A stretch of DNA of 64,000 nt from Pogona vitticeps (GCF_051106095.1 NC_135785.1:93909001-93973000); one strand, 5' to 3'; positions 54,301-61,640 are shown, counted from the first letter of the stretch. Notes: generated by a model from the letters alone, not told the origin. Numbers and translations are program-made.

Positions 54301-55021
54301 GTAGGGAGATTCTGACCGAGACGATGTTTTTAATAGGGAAACGGGGTCTTCCCAGCCTTTGAAGGCTACCATCCTTGTGGCACCTCAAGGATGGTAGACC
54401 TGCACTAAACATATACAGGGCCCCAAATGTAGCCAGAAGAATGCTTACACCAGCTCCCCAGCCTACCTGAGCGATTCCCCGATAGCTAATTAGTTTTATT
54501 TATTTGATTTATTTATTTATTAATTAAACGTGAGCGAAGCGGCCGAAACTAAAGCTTGGTTTCGATGGCGCGGAAGCAAAGCGGCCGAGGGCGCGGAGGC
54601 CCCCCGCCAGCCCGAGCCGAGAGGCCGCTCCGCGTCCCACCAGGCACAACCCCCCCCCCGGCCTTCCGGCCAAGGCAAGAGCGCCGGCCTCCCCACGCGA
54701 AGCTTCCACGAGGAGGCCGCTCGGCTCCCACAGAAAGCCGCCCTCTTGCGCCGCGGCCTTCCCCGCCTTCGGCTCCTCCCTCTCGGGGCCCGGCTGCTTT
54801 TTTCCCCCGCTCGCTGCCTCCAGCCACGAGGCCCAGCCGGCCTTACATAACGTGTGTGTGCGCGTGTCTCCCTTGCCTCCCTCGGCCCCCGCACCCGCTC
54901 CCATCCCGACCACCTTGCTTTTCTTGCCGTGGCTGCTCTCCAGGGCGGTCTCGGACGCCATGGGGGTCTCGGGTTCGAATTCGTCCTCACTCTGGTCGTC
55001 GAGGCGAGGGGCGGAGGGCAT
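34167..55021 (-). CDS. DDX21: Nucleolar RNA helicase 2 (DDX21, Gu-alpha), whole gene, 15 coding exons
   Basis: DDX21 is an ATP-dependent DEAD-box RNA helicase of the nucleolus that acts in rRNA processing and in Pol I and Pol II transcription. I placed fifteen coding exons on the minus strand; all phases close to 709 codons plus stop (human about 783). Motifs in order: ARTGTGKT (I), APTRELA (Ia), TPGR (Ib), DEVD (II, the usual form in this subfamily), SAT (III), IIFCETK (IV), ARGLDIPE (V), [10 protein letters not shown] (VI). A GUCT domain follows ([26 protein letters not shown]), then a Gly/Arg tail ending [10 protein letters not shown]. The tail, with FRN-R units and WQLSVATE, resembles DDX21 and not the Ser/Arg tail of DDX50. 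The shorter N-terminus lacks the long Lys-rich repeat of mammals. KIFBP lies downstream, as in human. Confidence 0.94.
34495..34551. repeat. perfect 27-bp palindrome with 3-base loop
   Basis: The arms GTTTTTGAGCTACACAGAAA... (34495-34521) and its exact reverse complement (34525-34551) are separated by ACA. A partial copy of the first arm lies just before (34474-34494). It is in DDX21 intron 14. Confidence 0.95.
34586..34715 (-). mobile_element. CR1 LINE 3' end
   Basis: The plus strand reads ATAGAATCACAGCATAATGG then GGAAGGGGCCTCTAAGACCA and GTCCAACCCCCTGCTTAATA, the standard reversed CR1 3' end. A MITE fragment related to 61268-61640 follows (about 34716-34835). Confidence 0.75.
35395..35485. 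mobile_element. short palindromic hAT-type fragment
   Basis: AACTGCAACTCCCAGAAACC is inverted against TTCTGGGAGTTGCAGTCC, followed by AAGGTTGAGAACC. This is a widespread reptile repeat. Related pieces lie at 48170-48265 and 29640-29700. Confidence 0.5.
35928..36072 (+). mobile_element. tRNA-derived SINE
   Basis: An A-box-like AGTCTAGCAGAATGG and a B-box-like GGGTTCAAATCTC are followed by TTGGCCATGTAAACTCATAG and a GGTTGCCATACATTGG tail. Confidence 0.6.
36419..36463 (-). CDS. DDX21: DDX21 coding exon 14 (GUCT domain, 45 bases)
   Basis: This 15-codon exon reads [15 protein letters not shown], matching human GVCFDVPTASVTEIQ. It is flanked by TATTTAG and GTGAGC and is too short to be seen as a long open frame. 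It completes the GUCT domain. Confidence 0.93.
36543..36962. mobile_element. Tigger-like element D
   Basis: Inverted ends CAGCGGTGCCTCGCAAGACG and CGTCTTGCGAGGCACCACTG, with TA on both sides, 420 bp, in DDX21 intron 13. The ends match over about 20 bases. Confidence 0.85.
37259..37690. mobile_element. Tigger-like element E
   Basis: Inverted ends CAGTGATGCCTTGC and ACGAGGCACCACTG, TA on both sides, 432 bp, in DDX21 intron 13. The interior contains the GGCGGCCATTTT motif seen in its relatives. Confidence 0.8.
38399..38533 (-). CDS. DDX21: DDX21 coding exon 13 (GUCT domain)
   Basis: Exon 13 has 45 codons, [20 protein letters not shown] to ...RMRFLKGKT, the first part of the GUCT RNA-binding domain found in DDX21 and DDX50. 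The acceptor is TTGTTCAG and the donor GTAAGA. Intron 13 (36464-38398) contains two Tigger-like elements. Confidence 0.95.
39434..39593 (-). CDS. DDX21: DDX21 coding exon 12
   Basis: Exon 12 is 160 bases and reads [19 protein letters not shown] and [19 protein letters not shown], one of the best conserved stretches of the DDX21/DDX50 pair. The acceptor is TTTATTCAG and the donor GTAAAT. Intron 12 (38534-39433) shows nothing notable. Confidence 0.96.
39687..40106. mobile_element. Tigger-like element F
   Basis: Inverted ends CAGTCGTGCCCCGCTCAATG and AACGAGGCACCACTG, TA on both sides, 420 bp, in DDX21 intron 11. Confidence 0.8.
41466..41539 (-). CDS. DDX21: DDX21 coding exon 11
   Basis: Exon 11 is 74 bases, [20 protein letters not shown] to KDAV plus two bases. 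It links helicase domain 2 to the GUCT domain. The acceptor is TGACTTTAG and the donor GTATGT. Intron 11 (39594-41465) contains a Tigger-like element and otherwise nothing recognised. Confidence 0.95.
41730..41849 (-). CDS. DDX21: DDX21 coding exon 10 (motif VI)
   Basis: Exon 10 has 40 codons, [16 protein letters not shown] and [27 protein letters not shown] is motif VI with the arginine fingers. The acceptor is TTATCAAG and the donor GTAAGT. Intron 10 is short (41540-41729). Confidence 0.96.
42434..42595 (-). CDS. DDX21: DDX21 coding exon 9 (motif V)
   Basis: Exon 9 has 54 codons, [18 protein letters not shown] and [20 protein letters not shown], ending NSPPK. It carries motif V and the HGD motif that contact RNA and ATP. 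The acceptor is GTATTTAG and the donor GTAAAC. Intron 9 (41850-42433) shows nothing notable. Confidence 0.96.
43446..43595 (-). CDS. DDX21: DDX21 coding exon 8 (motif IV)
   Basis: Exon 8 has 50 codons, [17 protein letters not shown] to ...[10 protein letters not shown], with motif IV in [13 protein letters not shown]. It begins the second RecA-like domain. The acceptor is TCTGGCAG and the donor GTTAAG. Intron 8 (42596-43445) shows nothing I could name. Confidence 0.96.
43737..43882 (-). CDS. DDX21: DDX21 coding exon 7 (motif III)
   Basis: Exon 7 is 146 bases, reading [19 protein letters not shown] and [19 protein letters not shown] is motif III, which couples ATP hydrolysis to unwinding. The acceptor is GTTTAAG and the donor GTAAGT. 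Intron 7 (43596-43736) is only 141 bases. Confidence 0.96.
44514..44699 (-). CDS. DDX21: DDX21 coding exon 6 (motifs Ib and II)
   Basis: Exon 6 is 186 bases. It reads [20 protein letters not shown] and [18 protein letters not shown], with TPGR and the catalytic DEVD box. DEVD in place of DEAD is shared by human DDX21 and DDX50. The acceptor is TTTTTCAG and the donor GTAGGG. Intron 6 (43883-44513) shows nothing notable. Confidence 0.96.
44865..45179. mobile_element. hAT non-autonomous element
   Basis: The left end CAGGGGTCTCCAACCCCCGG and right end AGGTTGGGGACCACTG are inverted. Flanking 8-mers CAATAAAG and ATATAAAG agree at six bases, as expected for an old hAT duplication. It is GC-rich with internal GAGTGC/GTCGCAC repeats. 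It lies in DDX21 intron 5. Confidence 0.75.
45410..45527 (-). CDS. DDX21: DDX21 coding exon 5 (motif Ia)
   Basis: Exon 5 is 118 bases and reads [20 protein letters not shown] to ...[13 protein letters not shown], containing motif Ia and the GG motif for RNA contact. The acceptor is TTGTCTAG and the donor GTAAGA. Intron 5 (44700-45409) contains a complete-looking hAT element. Confidence 0.96.
45668..45905 (-). mobile_element. Sauria SINE
   Basis: On the minus strand: tRNA-like head GGATAGCTCAGTAATTTAG and GGGAGTTTGATTCCC, body GTGACCTTGGGCAAG, and a Bov-B-like tail GATTGCCATAAGTCAGAATT with TTGATGGCTC. It is the clearest SINE in the window. Confidence 0.8.
46280..46793. mobile_element. Tigger-like element G
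   Basis: Inverted ends CAGTCAACCCTCGACTTACA and TGTAAGTCGAGACCCCACTG (one base offset in places), TA on both sides. Same subfamily as element C. It lies in DDX21 intron 4. Confidence 0.8.
46796..47121. mobile_element. Tigger-like element H, right end missing
   Basis: It starts with CAGTGGTGCCTCGCTAGTTA directly after element G and shares its TA. The interior (GGTCGGCAGTTCGC) matches the family, but no right inverted end follows. Confidence 0.7.
47500..47678 (-). CDS. DDX21: DDX21 coding exon 4 (motif I)
   Basis: Exon 4 is 179 bases. It carries the Q-motif glutamine ([10 protein letters not shown]) and Walker A/motif I ([19 protein letters not shown]), which binds ATP. The acceptor is TCCATAG and the donor GTAATG. 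Intron 4 (45528-47499) contains a Sauria SINE and two abutting Tigger-like elements. Confidence 0.96.
48415..48478 (+). repeat. LINE 3' tail (L2/CR1-type)
   Basis: CGCCTAGAGTGGTCGTATTG and GGCGGGATATAAATAG followed by an AATGAATGAATG run, close to the copy at 23704-23780. Confidence 0.5.
48957..49032 (-). CDS. DDX21: DDX21 coding exon 3
   Basis: Exon 3 is 76 bases and reads [20 protein letters not shown], the Q-motif approach (human EQKEGAFSNFPISEET). The acceptor is TCTGACAG and the donor GTATAG. Intron 3 (47679-48956) holds an L2-type tail at 48415-48478, a hAT-type fragment near 48170-48265, and otherwise nothing recognised. Confidence 0.94.
49472..50684. mobile_element. Tigger-like element I, split by a LINE
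   Basis: Inverted ends CAGTGGTGCCTCACATAACG and CTATGCGGGGCACCACTG, TA on both sides. Without the nested LINE it would be about 0.4 kb, like its relatives. It lies in DDX21 intron 2. Confidence 0.85.
49594..50380 (-). mobile_element. non-LTR retrotransposon 3' part nested in element I
   Basis: The minus strand encodes the end of a LINE reverse transcriptase: [52 protein letters not shown] and [10 protein letters not shown], then in another frame a zinc-finger-like [20 protein letters not shown]. Direct repeats GCATTGCGATG flank it (49583-49593 and 50381-50391), the target duplication. It is 5' truncated and frameshifted. The clade is uncertain. Confidence 0.8.
50784..51235. mobile_element. 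Tigger-like element J, partial, with internal repeats
   Basis: The left end CAGTGGGACCTTGATTTACT follows TA, and the interior (TTTTCGACTTACAAACGGCT) matches elements C and G. The right inverted end was not found. GACCCCCAGGAGGTCTC recurs three times, once inverted (51003-51026, 51058-51081, 51140-51166). Confidence 0.6.
51236..51345. repeat. GT/TTTTTG microsatellite
   Basis: Two blocks of TTTTTG and GT repeats, with TATGTTTGTGTGGTTTG duplicated (near 51211 and 51261), ending in a G run. Confidence 0.9.
51893..52132 (-). CDS. DDX21: DDX21 coding exon 2
   Basis: Exon 2 has 80 codons of lysine- and glutamate-rich low-complexity sequence ([37 protein letters not shown]). It is the charged N-terminal region thought to serve nucleolar targeting. 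The acceptor is GCATTTCAG and the donor GTAAAA. It is much shorter than the repeated Lys-rich region in mammals. Intron 2 (49033-51892) holds a composite Tigger/LINE element and another Tigger-like piece. Confidence 0.9.
52895..53137. mobile_element. Penelope-like element terminal sequence, palindromic
   Basis: GGTTTTTCGGGCTCTTTGGC and CCTAATGTTTCGCCAGTCTC are repeated in inverted form to the right (ACTGGCAAAATGTTAGG, GCCAAAGAGCCTGAAAAACC). I recognise this from reptile Penelope-type ends, but that is from memory. It lies in DDX21 intron 1. Confidence 0.55.
53580..53730 (+). mobile_element. tRNA-derived SINE
   Basis: An A-box-like GGATAGTTCAGCAGTTTAA and a B-box-like GGGAGTTCAATTCCC are followed by CACTGTGCCTC and an ACAATGACAATGA tail. 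It is related to the Sauria SINE at 45668-45905. Confidence 0.65.
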
Positions 55022-55460
55022 CTCCTGGGACTCCGGGCCGGCGAGGTGATGGCAAAGGCGACCGGCCACGACCGAGGCCGGCGTGAAAGGAAAGAGCCCC
55101 GCCCCGGCGGCGCTTAGGCGGAAGAGAGGCGGCGCATGGTGGGGAGGGGTGGCGCCGAGACCGGCTCGACCTCGGCAATAGGGGGGCGAGCAGAAGGCGA
55201 CGAAGGGCGGCGAAGAAGACGACGAAGAGGAGGAGGCGGTCGAGGTGCCGCGACCCTCCTCAGGGCCGACGAAGGGCGTCCGAGGCGGGAAGCGCGACGC
55301 CCGCAGGGCCTGCCAGCTCGTGCGCTGATGCCTCAGGCAGCGCCACCACCATCCCATGCCGGCCTCACCAGGCCCCGGCGCCGCAGCCGACTGCGGTCCT
55401 CGGAGCTCCGCCTCTCCTGGAGGGGCCGGGCCGGGAAGGGCGGATGTGCTTTGCCGTCTC
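54530..55460 (-). promoter_or_regulatory. DDX21: CpG-rich promoter region of DDX21
   Basis: About 900 bases of strongly GC- and CG-rich sequence surround coding exon 1, in contrast to AT-rich flanks. Long open frames on both strands here are a side effect of base composition. No TATA box is obvious. Limits are judged by eye. Confidence 0.6.
54914..55021 (-). CDS. DDX21: DDX21 coding exon 1
   Basis: Exon 1 has 36 codons, [15 protein letters not shown] to ...HGKKSK, then a GTGGTC donor, phase 0. The ATG at 55019-55021 was chosen because it precedes an acidic/Ser-rich start that joins in frame to exon 2. A second in-frame ATG lies 20 codons later. The open frame continues far on both sides only because the region is GC-rich. 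Intron 1 is 52133-54913. Confidence 0.85.
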
Positions 55461-55735
55461 TCTTTCTCTCTCAATTCCCGTGCCCTGGCCGGTCGGGAGA
55501 GACGCGCACGTGGGAAGAGGGGAACGGGGTTACGAAAGATTCGCTTTCCGTCCATGAGAATGCCGTCCTGTCTGTGTCTGTCTGTCTGTCTTTCTTTCTT
55601 TCTTGGGGCGTAATGGCAAGGCCTGGGCGGAAGCCTCGGAGACTGGATAAAGGAGAAAGCTCAGGGCTAACGGTATCCGCGAGGTACTCGTTCCCCTCTG
55701 CTCGGCACGGGTTAGGCAGGCCTCGTCTTGTGTGT

Positions 55736-55925
55736 ACTGAGTCCAGTTCTGGGCACCGCACTTCAAAAATGATGCTGACAAATTGGAACAAGTTCAGAGG
55801 AGGGCAGCAAGGGTCAGCTGGAAACCTAGCCCTGTGAGGGAAGAACTGAAATAACTGGGTATGTTTAGCCTTTAGAAAAGAAGACTCTGGGGTCTTAAAG
55901 GCCCCTTCCAACTTTATGATTCTAT
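55736..55925 (+). mobile_element. CR1/L3-type LINE 3' fragment
   Basis: GAGTCCAGTTCTGGGCACCG, then GAGGAGGGCAGCAAGG, TGTTTAGCCTTTAGAAAAG and AAAGGCCCCTTCCAACTTTA, the usual order at a CR1/L3 3' end. It sits 0.7 kb upstream of the DDX21 start. Confidence 0.8.
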
Positions 55926-56764
55926 AGCTCTAACAATCTCTCTGTGGCTCCCTTTCTCATTTTTTCTGCTATTTTTCCTTCCCCCTCTCTCTTGTTCTCT
56001 ACCATCTCCTCTTCCCATCTAGTGACTCTTTCCTCTCTGTCTGTCTCCTCTGTGGCATGGCTTCCCCCTTTTCACTCTCCCCATCCCTCTGTAGCCCCCT
56101 TTCTCACTCTGTGTGTGCAATGACCCTTATTCCTGTCCTGAGGCCTCAGTACTGTACTACAGTACTCTCTTGCCAGAAATAAGTTCAATTGATCTCAATG
56201 AAGCACAGCACGGCATTTAAGTTTCCCAAAGCACTGGCAGAGTGTCTGGGCAACTGCTACAGAGTATGTCAGTGAACTTTTATGGAACATTCTCTATGTA
56301 AAACAGGCCAGATGAACTTATCAATTTTTTTAAAAAAATGTAATGGGAAGCATTTACTTTTCAGGAAGCAGATAGGCATTTGAAAAATATCTGTAGAAGA
56401 GGCTACAAACTGGGAAAAATTGATAGCAAAATGAGTTCACGGAGGGTTTGGAATGTTAAAGTATTTGTCCAAAATTCTTGTTTGGCATGAAGCAAGCCTA
56501 TACCGTGTACCACCACTGCCAAATGTGATCCCAGTTCCAGAATCTTAAAAACACAAGTTTTTATTTGAGCAACCTTCTCTTGTAAGCAATGGCTTATCGA
56601 ATGCTGTATTGACTGGGTAACACAGTATCAGACATACAGTCCTGTGCACCTCCAGCATCCCATCTTTCTTCAAAGCAGTGCACACAGGTATTCTTTTCAA
56701 TCTGCCCTATGAAGCAGGTTAAGATGTGATAGAATGGCTGGTCCATGGTTAAATTATGAATTTC

Positions 56765-56960
56765 CTAAGGTGGTTGTTAATGTGTCATCAAATCAATTCT
56801 GATTTATGGCAACTCCCACATTTTTGAGGTATTTACGATATTCAAGGAGTGGTTTACCATTGCTGCCACCTCAAGTGAGTTTTCATGGCCAAGCAAGGGT
56901 TTGGACCAAGGTCTCCATAATCCTAACCTGGCACTTTTATTTATTACACTGCATTGATTC
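56765..56960 (-). mobile_element. Sauria-type SINE, diverged
   Basis: On the minus strand: CTTGCTTGGCCATGAAAACT, GTGGCAGCAATGGTAAACC and a GTTGCCATAAATCAGAATTG tail with GATGACAC, like the copy at 27215-27425. Confidence 0.6.
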
Positions 56961-57590
56961 CTGGGGTAGGCAGCCCTTTATAGAGGTTGTGGTAATTTTG
57001 ATGTGAATGAATGAATGAATAGAAAACACAGGAGTTAAGTCTCCTCACAAGCTTTTCTCCCCTTTCCCCAGTTCTGCTGCTATAGTTTGAAAAAACCCCA
57101 GTGTTTGTCATGTTGCAAGTTGTAATGCAGTCCTATGTAGGATAACTATTTTTCAGTAAATGGAGTTATGCTGCTAAGCAGCAATCCTAAACCAGTTTAT
57201 ATAGAACGAAATCCTAATGTTAAAAAAGGTCAATGGAATTTACATCTGATAATAAAGATATTGTTCATCCAGAACAAAGATCTACTGAATTTAATGGGGC
57301 TTTCTAACTGATGCTAGAATTGTAACTTCAGTGTGCATTTTAAGACTGAATTGCAATATTACACTTCAGCGTGATTATTTGGACACTCAGTGCAGATATA
57401 GTCTCAGTAGCAAAGAAATGTAGGAATTTTTTGTAATCATGAAGTTTGAAAAATAGAAATCATAAATAAAACTTAAAGTTGTATTTATTTACAATGCAGG
57501 CTTTTCTGAGAAATTCTAAGGACATGCTATTTGACAGCTGTGCCACTAAAAGAAAATATATGAAATACTGTAGGTAATAAAAATATATAT

Positions 57591-57846
57591 CTTGTTTCCC
57601 TGAAAATAAGACCTACCCTGAAAATAAGCCCTAGTATGATTTTTCAGGATGCTCGTAATATAAGCCCTACCCCAAAAATAAGCCCCAGTTAAGTGAAACC
57701 CCACCCTCCACCATTGAGCCGCATTATGCAGCAATCAGAAGAAGATAACATGACTGTAAAATAAAACATCCCCTGAAAATAAGCCCTAATGTGTTTTTTG
57801 GAGCAAAAATTAATTTAAGACCCTGTCTTATTTTCAGGAAACATGG
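57591..57846. mobile_element. palindromic MITE with GAAAATAAGAC ends
   Basis: The left end TTGTTTCCCTGAAAATAAGA and right end GTCTTATTTTCAGGAAACAT are inverted; the motif AAAATAAGCCC recurs inside. It is 256 bp and non-coding. Confidence 0.7.
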
Positions 57847-58615
57847 TATGTGTAATAAATGTATATTTAGCTTACAGAAAAATGAACATGAATGTTAAGT
57901 CTATCTGCAAGCTCAGTTAATGGGAATGTTTCTTCAGCAATGTTCTAAAAGTACACAGAACACAATACATTTATGGCAATTTAAATTAGTTTTCAAATTA
58001 ATAGACGTTTATCAGGAATCATATGATCAATCAGTATTGGTGGGCAAATACTACAAAGTTTCTGAAAAAAGAGAAATACAATTATCTTTCTTCTGTGATA
58101 CACACCAAGAGGGGGAGAGTTGGACATATTTTAGGGTATGCACTCAATTTTGTTCACAATGACTTTCCTGCAAAATAAAAAGAACCATGCACTCTAGAAT
58201 TTTTGTAACCAACGGATTGAATAGAGTTCACAGAGGAATTTTTGAGTGCTGTTGACTTAAAACATTTAGTTGGCAAGTCTCACTGATTTCAGTAGACCTG
58301 GCTTCTCTGTGCTTAAGAGTGCACATATGTATACTTAAATAGTATTTTGATTTATTATGAAAATGCATTTGGAGTTTTGGTTAGAGAATACACAGCTAGA
58401 AAATATGCACAATGCACAATTTTGGGATCATTTCTACACAACATATTTAGCATCACTCCCTTGTAATGATATACTGGTCTCATCACATAGCAATCGGAAC
58501 CTTTTGGATCATGTATGAGTTATGAAGACAAACATTATTTATAACTTTAGTCTATTATTTTTTGCAATACAAGAAGCATTAACACAATATAATAGAAAAA
58601 GGACACTGAAAAACA

Positions 58616-58621
58616 TTTATT
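58616..58621 (-). terminator. poly(A) signal after the unidentified terminal exon
   Basis: The minus strand reads AATAAA here, followed by a T-rich stretch, at a normal distance from the stop at 58752. It supports the exon being real. Confidence 0.45.
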
Positions 58622-58751
58622 TAAAAAAGCATGCAGATTATGAAAAGAGTATACTATCATCTACTTCAGGTGTTTGATAGCTTAAGATATTTACAATAAA
58701 TGTATTAACATATTAACAAAGGAATTCCCAAAACTTTGTCAGAAGAAAGAA

Positions 58752-58914
58752 TCAGACGTTCATGACTGGAGTCAACTGAAGCAAGGAATTTTGTGTAAGG
58801 GATCTTCCACCAGTCTTTATGGTCTTCTCGATGCCCTCCAAATTCATGAGAAAGCTCCTCCTTTTCTTCAGTCCATCCAAAATGGCAGAACTAGCAGATC
58901 CCATGCTTGGAGTT
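58752..58914 (-). CDS. unidentified terminal exon of another minus-strand gene
   Basis: The minus strand shows an acceptor (ATATTTTCTAG), then an open frame entered in phase 2: [20 protein letters not shown], later [13 protein letters not shown], ending LTPVMNV and a TGA at 58752-58754. A canonical AATAAA lies 131 bases past the stop (58616-58621). Together these look like the last coding exon and short 3' UTR of a gene running toward DDX21. I do not recognise the protein. It does not resemble DDX50, which sits in this place in human; STOX1, the next gene along there, is a guess from position only. Upstream exons should lie to the right, perhaps beyond the window. Confidence 0.5.
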
Positions 58915-59251
58915 CTAGAAAATATTTTGTAAACAGACAAAAGATTAAGGCAATGGGTTGCTGTTGAACTGTTTCTAGTAACTAATTTCACAGTTATCTA
59001 CAGGCAGAAATACTGCTTTCCAAAAAAATGTTACTTGGATGAACAGTTTAGAGTGAAGAAATGTGTATGTTGCAAAAGGTCAAGAATATTATGGAAACTA
59101 TCATTTTTTTTGGACAAGTAACTTATCAACTGATGAAGTCAGCAAATATCCCTTGTAGACAGCTGCATCTGCTGTGCTCCTAGTGAACTTCTCTCTCTTT
59201 CCTTCCTCCCTGAAGCCCCCTCTGTACTGCTTCACCAGTCACAGAGGGTTT

Positions 59252-59460
59252 CCCAGCCCTCCATAGTTGCAAGGTTATTATGCAGGCTACACACTGCCCT
59301 CCTCCCCCCATGAGTTGGGTATCATTTTACCAACCTCAGAAGGATGGAAGACTGAGTCAACCTTGAACTGGCTACCAGCATCCATAGGGATCAAACACAG
59401 GTAGTGAGCAAAGTTTTCTGCAGTACTACAGTTTAACCACTGCACCACAAGGGCTCATCA
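59252..59460 (-). mobile_element. tRNA-derived squamate SINE
   Basis: On the minus strand: CCTTGTGGTGCAGTGGTTAA, GTTTGATCCCT, GGTTGACTCAGTCTTCCATC and GTGTGTAGCCTGCATAATAA, a well-known squamate SINE that differs from the Sauria copies. Confidence 0.75.
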
Positions 59461-59565
59461 GGATGGAGCACTGTTTCCCTCGGCTTGTGCTGCTTGGTGC
59501 TAAAGGAGTGCAGATCTTACAAAGGTTTGTGTCAATATGTATACCTAAAATCCCACTTCTCTTCA

Positions 59566-61266
59566 AAAGAGAGGTTACGTACCTGTAACTCTGGTTCTTT
59601 GGATGGTCATCTGTGAATTCACATTAATGGGTCAATCTGCGCTTGTGCAGATGTTTCTGCAATCTTCTAGGGCTTAACACTTGTTTGCCAGGACGGCCCC
59701 CCTAATGCACCCATCCTGACTAGTGCCTCAGTTCCCAACTGCCCGCTGCTGAATAAAATGAAACGGACGTGACGGACAGCGGGGAGGATGGGTGGGAAGT
59801 GTGAATTCACAGATGACCACTCAAAAGAACCAGAGTTACAGGTTAGTAACCTCTCTTCTTTGTGGTCTCTGTGAATGCACACTAATGGGTGATAACAAGC
59901 TTACCTGACTGGAGGAGGGACGTCACAGAAGAACAGACGATAGGACCGCTCATCCAAATGCAGCATCCGACTTAGCCCAGAGGTCCAAGTGGTAATGAGA
60001 GGCAAAGGTGGATGGCGTGGACCACGTAGCAGCCTTGCAGATATCAGGGACAGAAATGCCTCTGAGGAATGCTGCAGAAGTAGCCACTGCCCTTGTAGAA
60101 TGAGCCTTAACTCCAACTGGAAGAGGCTTCTTAGCCAGCTGATATGCTAGGCAGATGGTTGATACAAGCCACTTAGAGATGGTTTGGGAGGAGATAAAGC
60201 ATCCTCTGTGGTAAGTGCGGAGAAACAAAAAGTCTCTTGGATTTGCGGAAAGAGGCGGTCCTTGAAACAGAAGGCCAATGCTCGCCTAATGTCTTAAGAG
60301 CTGGAGAGGCAGATAGTCAATAACAGGCAATGGAAAAAATGTAGGTAAATGATGGGTTGCTTAAGGTGGAATATAGAAACAACCTTTGGAACAAAAGAAA
60401 CATTGGGATAAAGGGTGACCTTGTCCGGGTCAAATTGAAGAAAGGGAGGGTTGACTCTAAGAATCTTTAGAACACGGCCAAAGAGCCCGAAAAACCCACA
60501 ACAACCATTAGATCCCGGCCATGAAAGCCTTCGCGAATAAATCAGAGAATGATTTCTTAAGCTTCTTTGGTTTGGACTGTTTGGACTGTACCAGAGAAGA
60601 CTTTGGTACTGGTGTAGACTTTGGTGCCGAAGCACCTGTGGTAGACTTAGTGATGGACTTAGACTTAGATTTCAATTTTGCCAAAGTTGCAACCGAGGCT
60701 CTTGGGGAAACCGATTGAACCTGAGAAAGTGGTGCAGGTTCCATGGTTGGTATGGGGCAAAGGGAACGCTCCTACAAATAAGATCGTAGGCGTTGCTGCC
60801 TTAGCTTAAGTGCCTGTTTCGTAAACTTTGTACAAAAAGGGCAAGAAGCCGGTTGGTGAGCTTCATCCAAACAGAAAAGACAGGAATTGTGGCCGTCGAT
60901 GAATGAGACTTTATTGGGGCATGAAGTGCACCGTTTAAATGCTCCAGAGGAGGCCATAAAAATGAAAAATAAAAAAGGGGATTAAAGGGGGCGGTGGCAG
61001 GAGGAAGAACAACAAAGGTTCTCACTATCCGAAGATCTCTAATGAGAAAATTCCTTTTTTTAATGCAGGAGGCAAATGCAGCTCATCTGAGAGAAGAAAC
61101 TTCAGCGGCAGCAAAAAGGAACTGAGGCACTAGCCAGGATGGGCGGATCCTGTGCACTAGCGGGGCGGTCCTGGCGAATGAGTGTTAAACTCCAGAAGAT
61201 TCCGGAAACCTCTGTGTAAGCGCAGATTAACCCATTAGTGTGCATTCACAGAGACCACGAAGAACA
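59566..61266 (-). mobile_element. DIRS-type tyrosine-recombinase retroelement, broken
   Basis: Parts on the minus strand: a Cys-rich gag start (CTSCPNKVSFIDGHNSCLFC, CPFCTKFTKQ) with a Lys/Ser-rich stretch, and the end of a tyrosine recombinase (VGVKAHSTRAVATSAAFLRG, DICKAATWSTPSTFASHY). The ends are inverted relatives of each other (AATGGGTC next to CTGTGAATTCACA on the left, AACCCATTAGTGTGCATTCA on the right). The element is incomplete, with several breaks, and of moderate age. A Penelope-like end piece sits inside (about 60465-60537). Confidence 0.75.
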
Positions 61267-61267
61267 A

Positions 61268-61640
61268 CATTAGACATGGGAGCTTCGTATTCTGGGTGAT
61301 ACGAATATGACACACACCACAGGTGCCATGGTGGTCCATTCCTGCCCCCCAGAACCAGCCTGGATCGCTCATTGGGTTCTTCGCAAAATGCACATCCAAC
61401 AGCAATCACACTCGTGGAAGTAGTCCCGCCGGTGCTACCCCACCTCTCCCCTCAGCCAACCTCTCAGCAGTTGAGCGGGGAGGCTTGTCTTCCTGCCTCC
61501 TTACCAGAGTCGTCAGCGAGAAGCCTGATAAGTGGACTGGGCTGCTTCTGGGAGGTGGGAATGGACCGCCATGACACCTGTGATGCTGAGCTTTGTATTT
61601 GTATCCCCCAGGATACGAATACAAAACTCCCATGTCTAAT
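61268..61640. mobile_element. palindromic MITE next to the DIRS end
   Basis: The ends TTAGACATGGGAGCTTCGTA and ATACAAAACTCCCATGTCTA are inverted, with ATACGAAT repeated near both. The interior is CCATGGTGGTCCATTCC and its inverted relative. A similar fragment lies at about 34716-34835. The superfamily is uncertain. Confidence 0.65.

Noticed and set aside
41466-55021. Assignment of the helicase as DDX50
   Set aside because: The C-terminal Gly/Arg FRN-R array, the WQLSVATE motif and the position next to KIFBP fit DDX21; DDX50 has a Ser/Arg-rich tail.
54524-55837. 343-codon minus frame and long plus frames around the DDX21 start
   Set aside because: They result from the CpG-rich composition. 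Only 36 codons (54914-55021) join to DDX21 by a splice donor.
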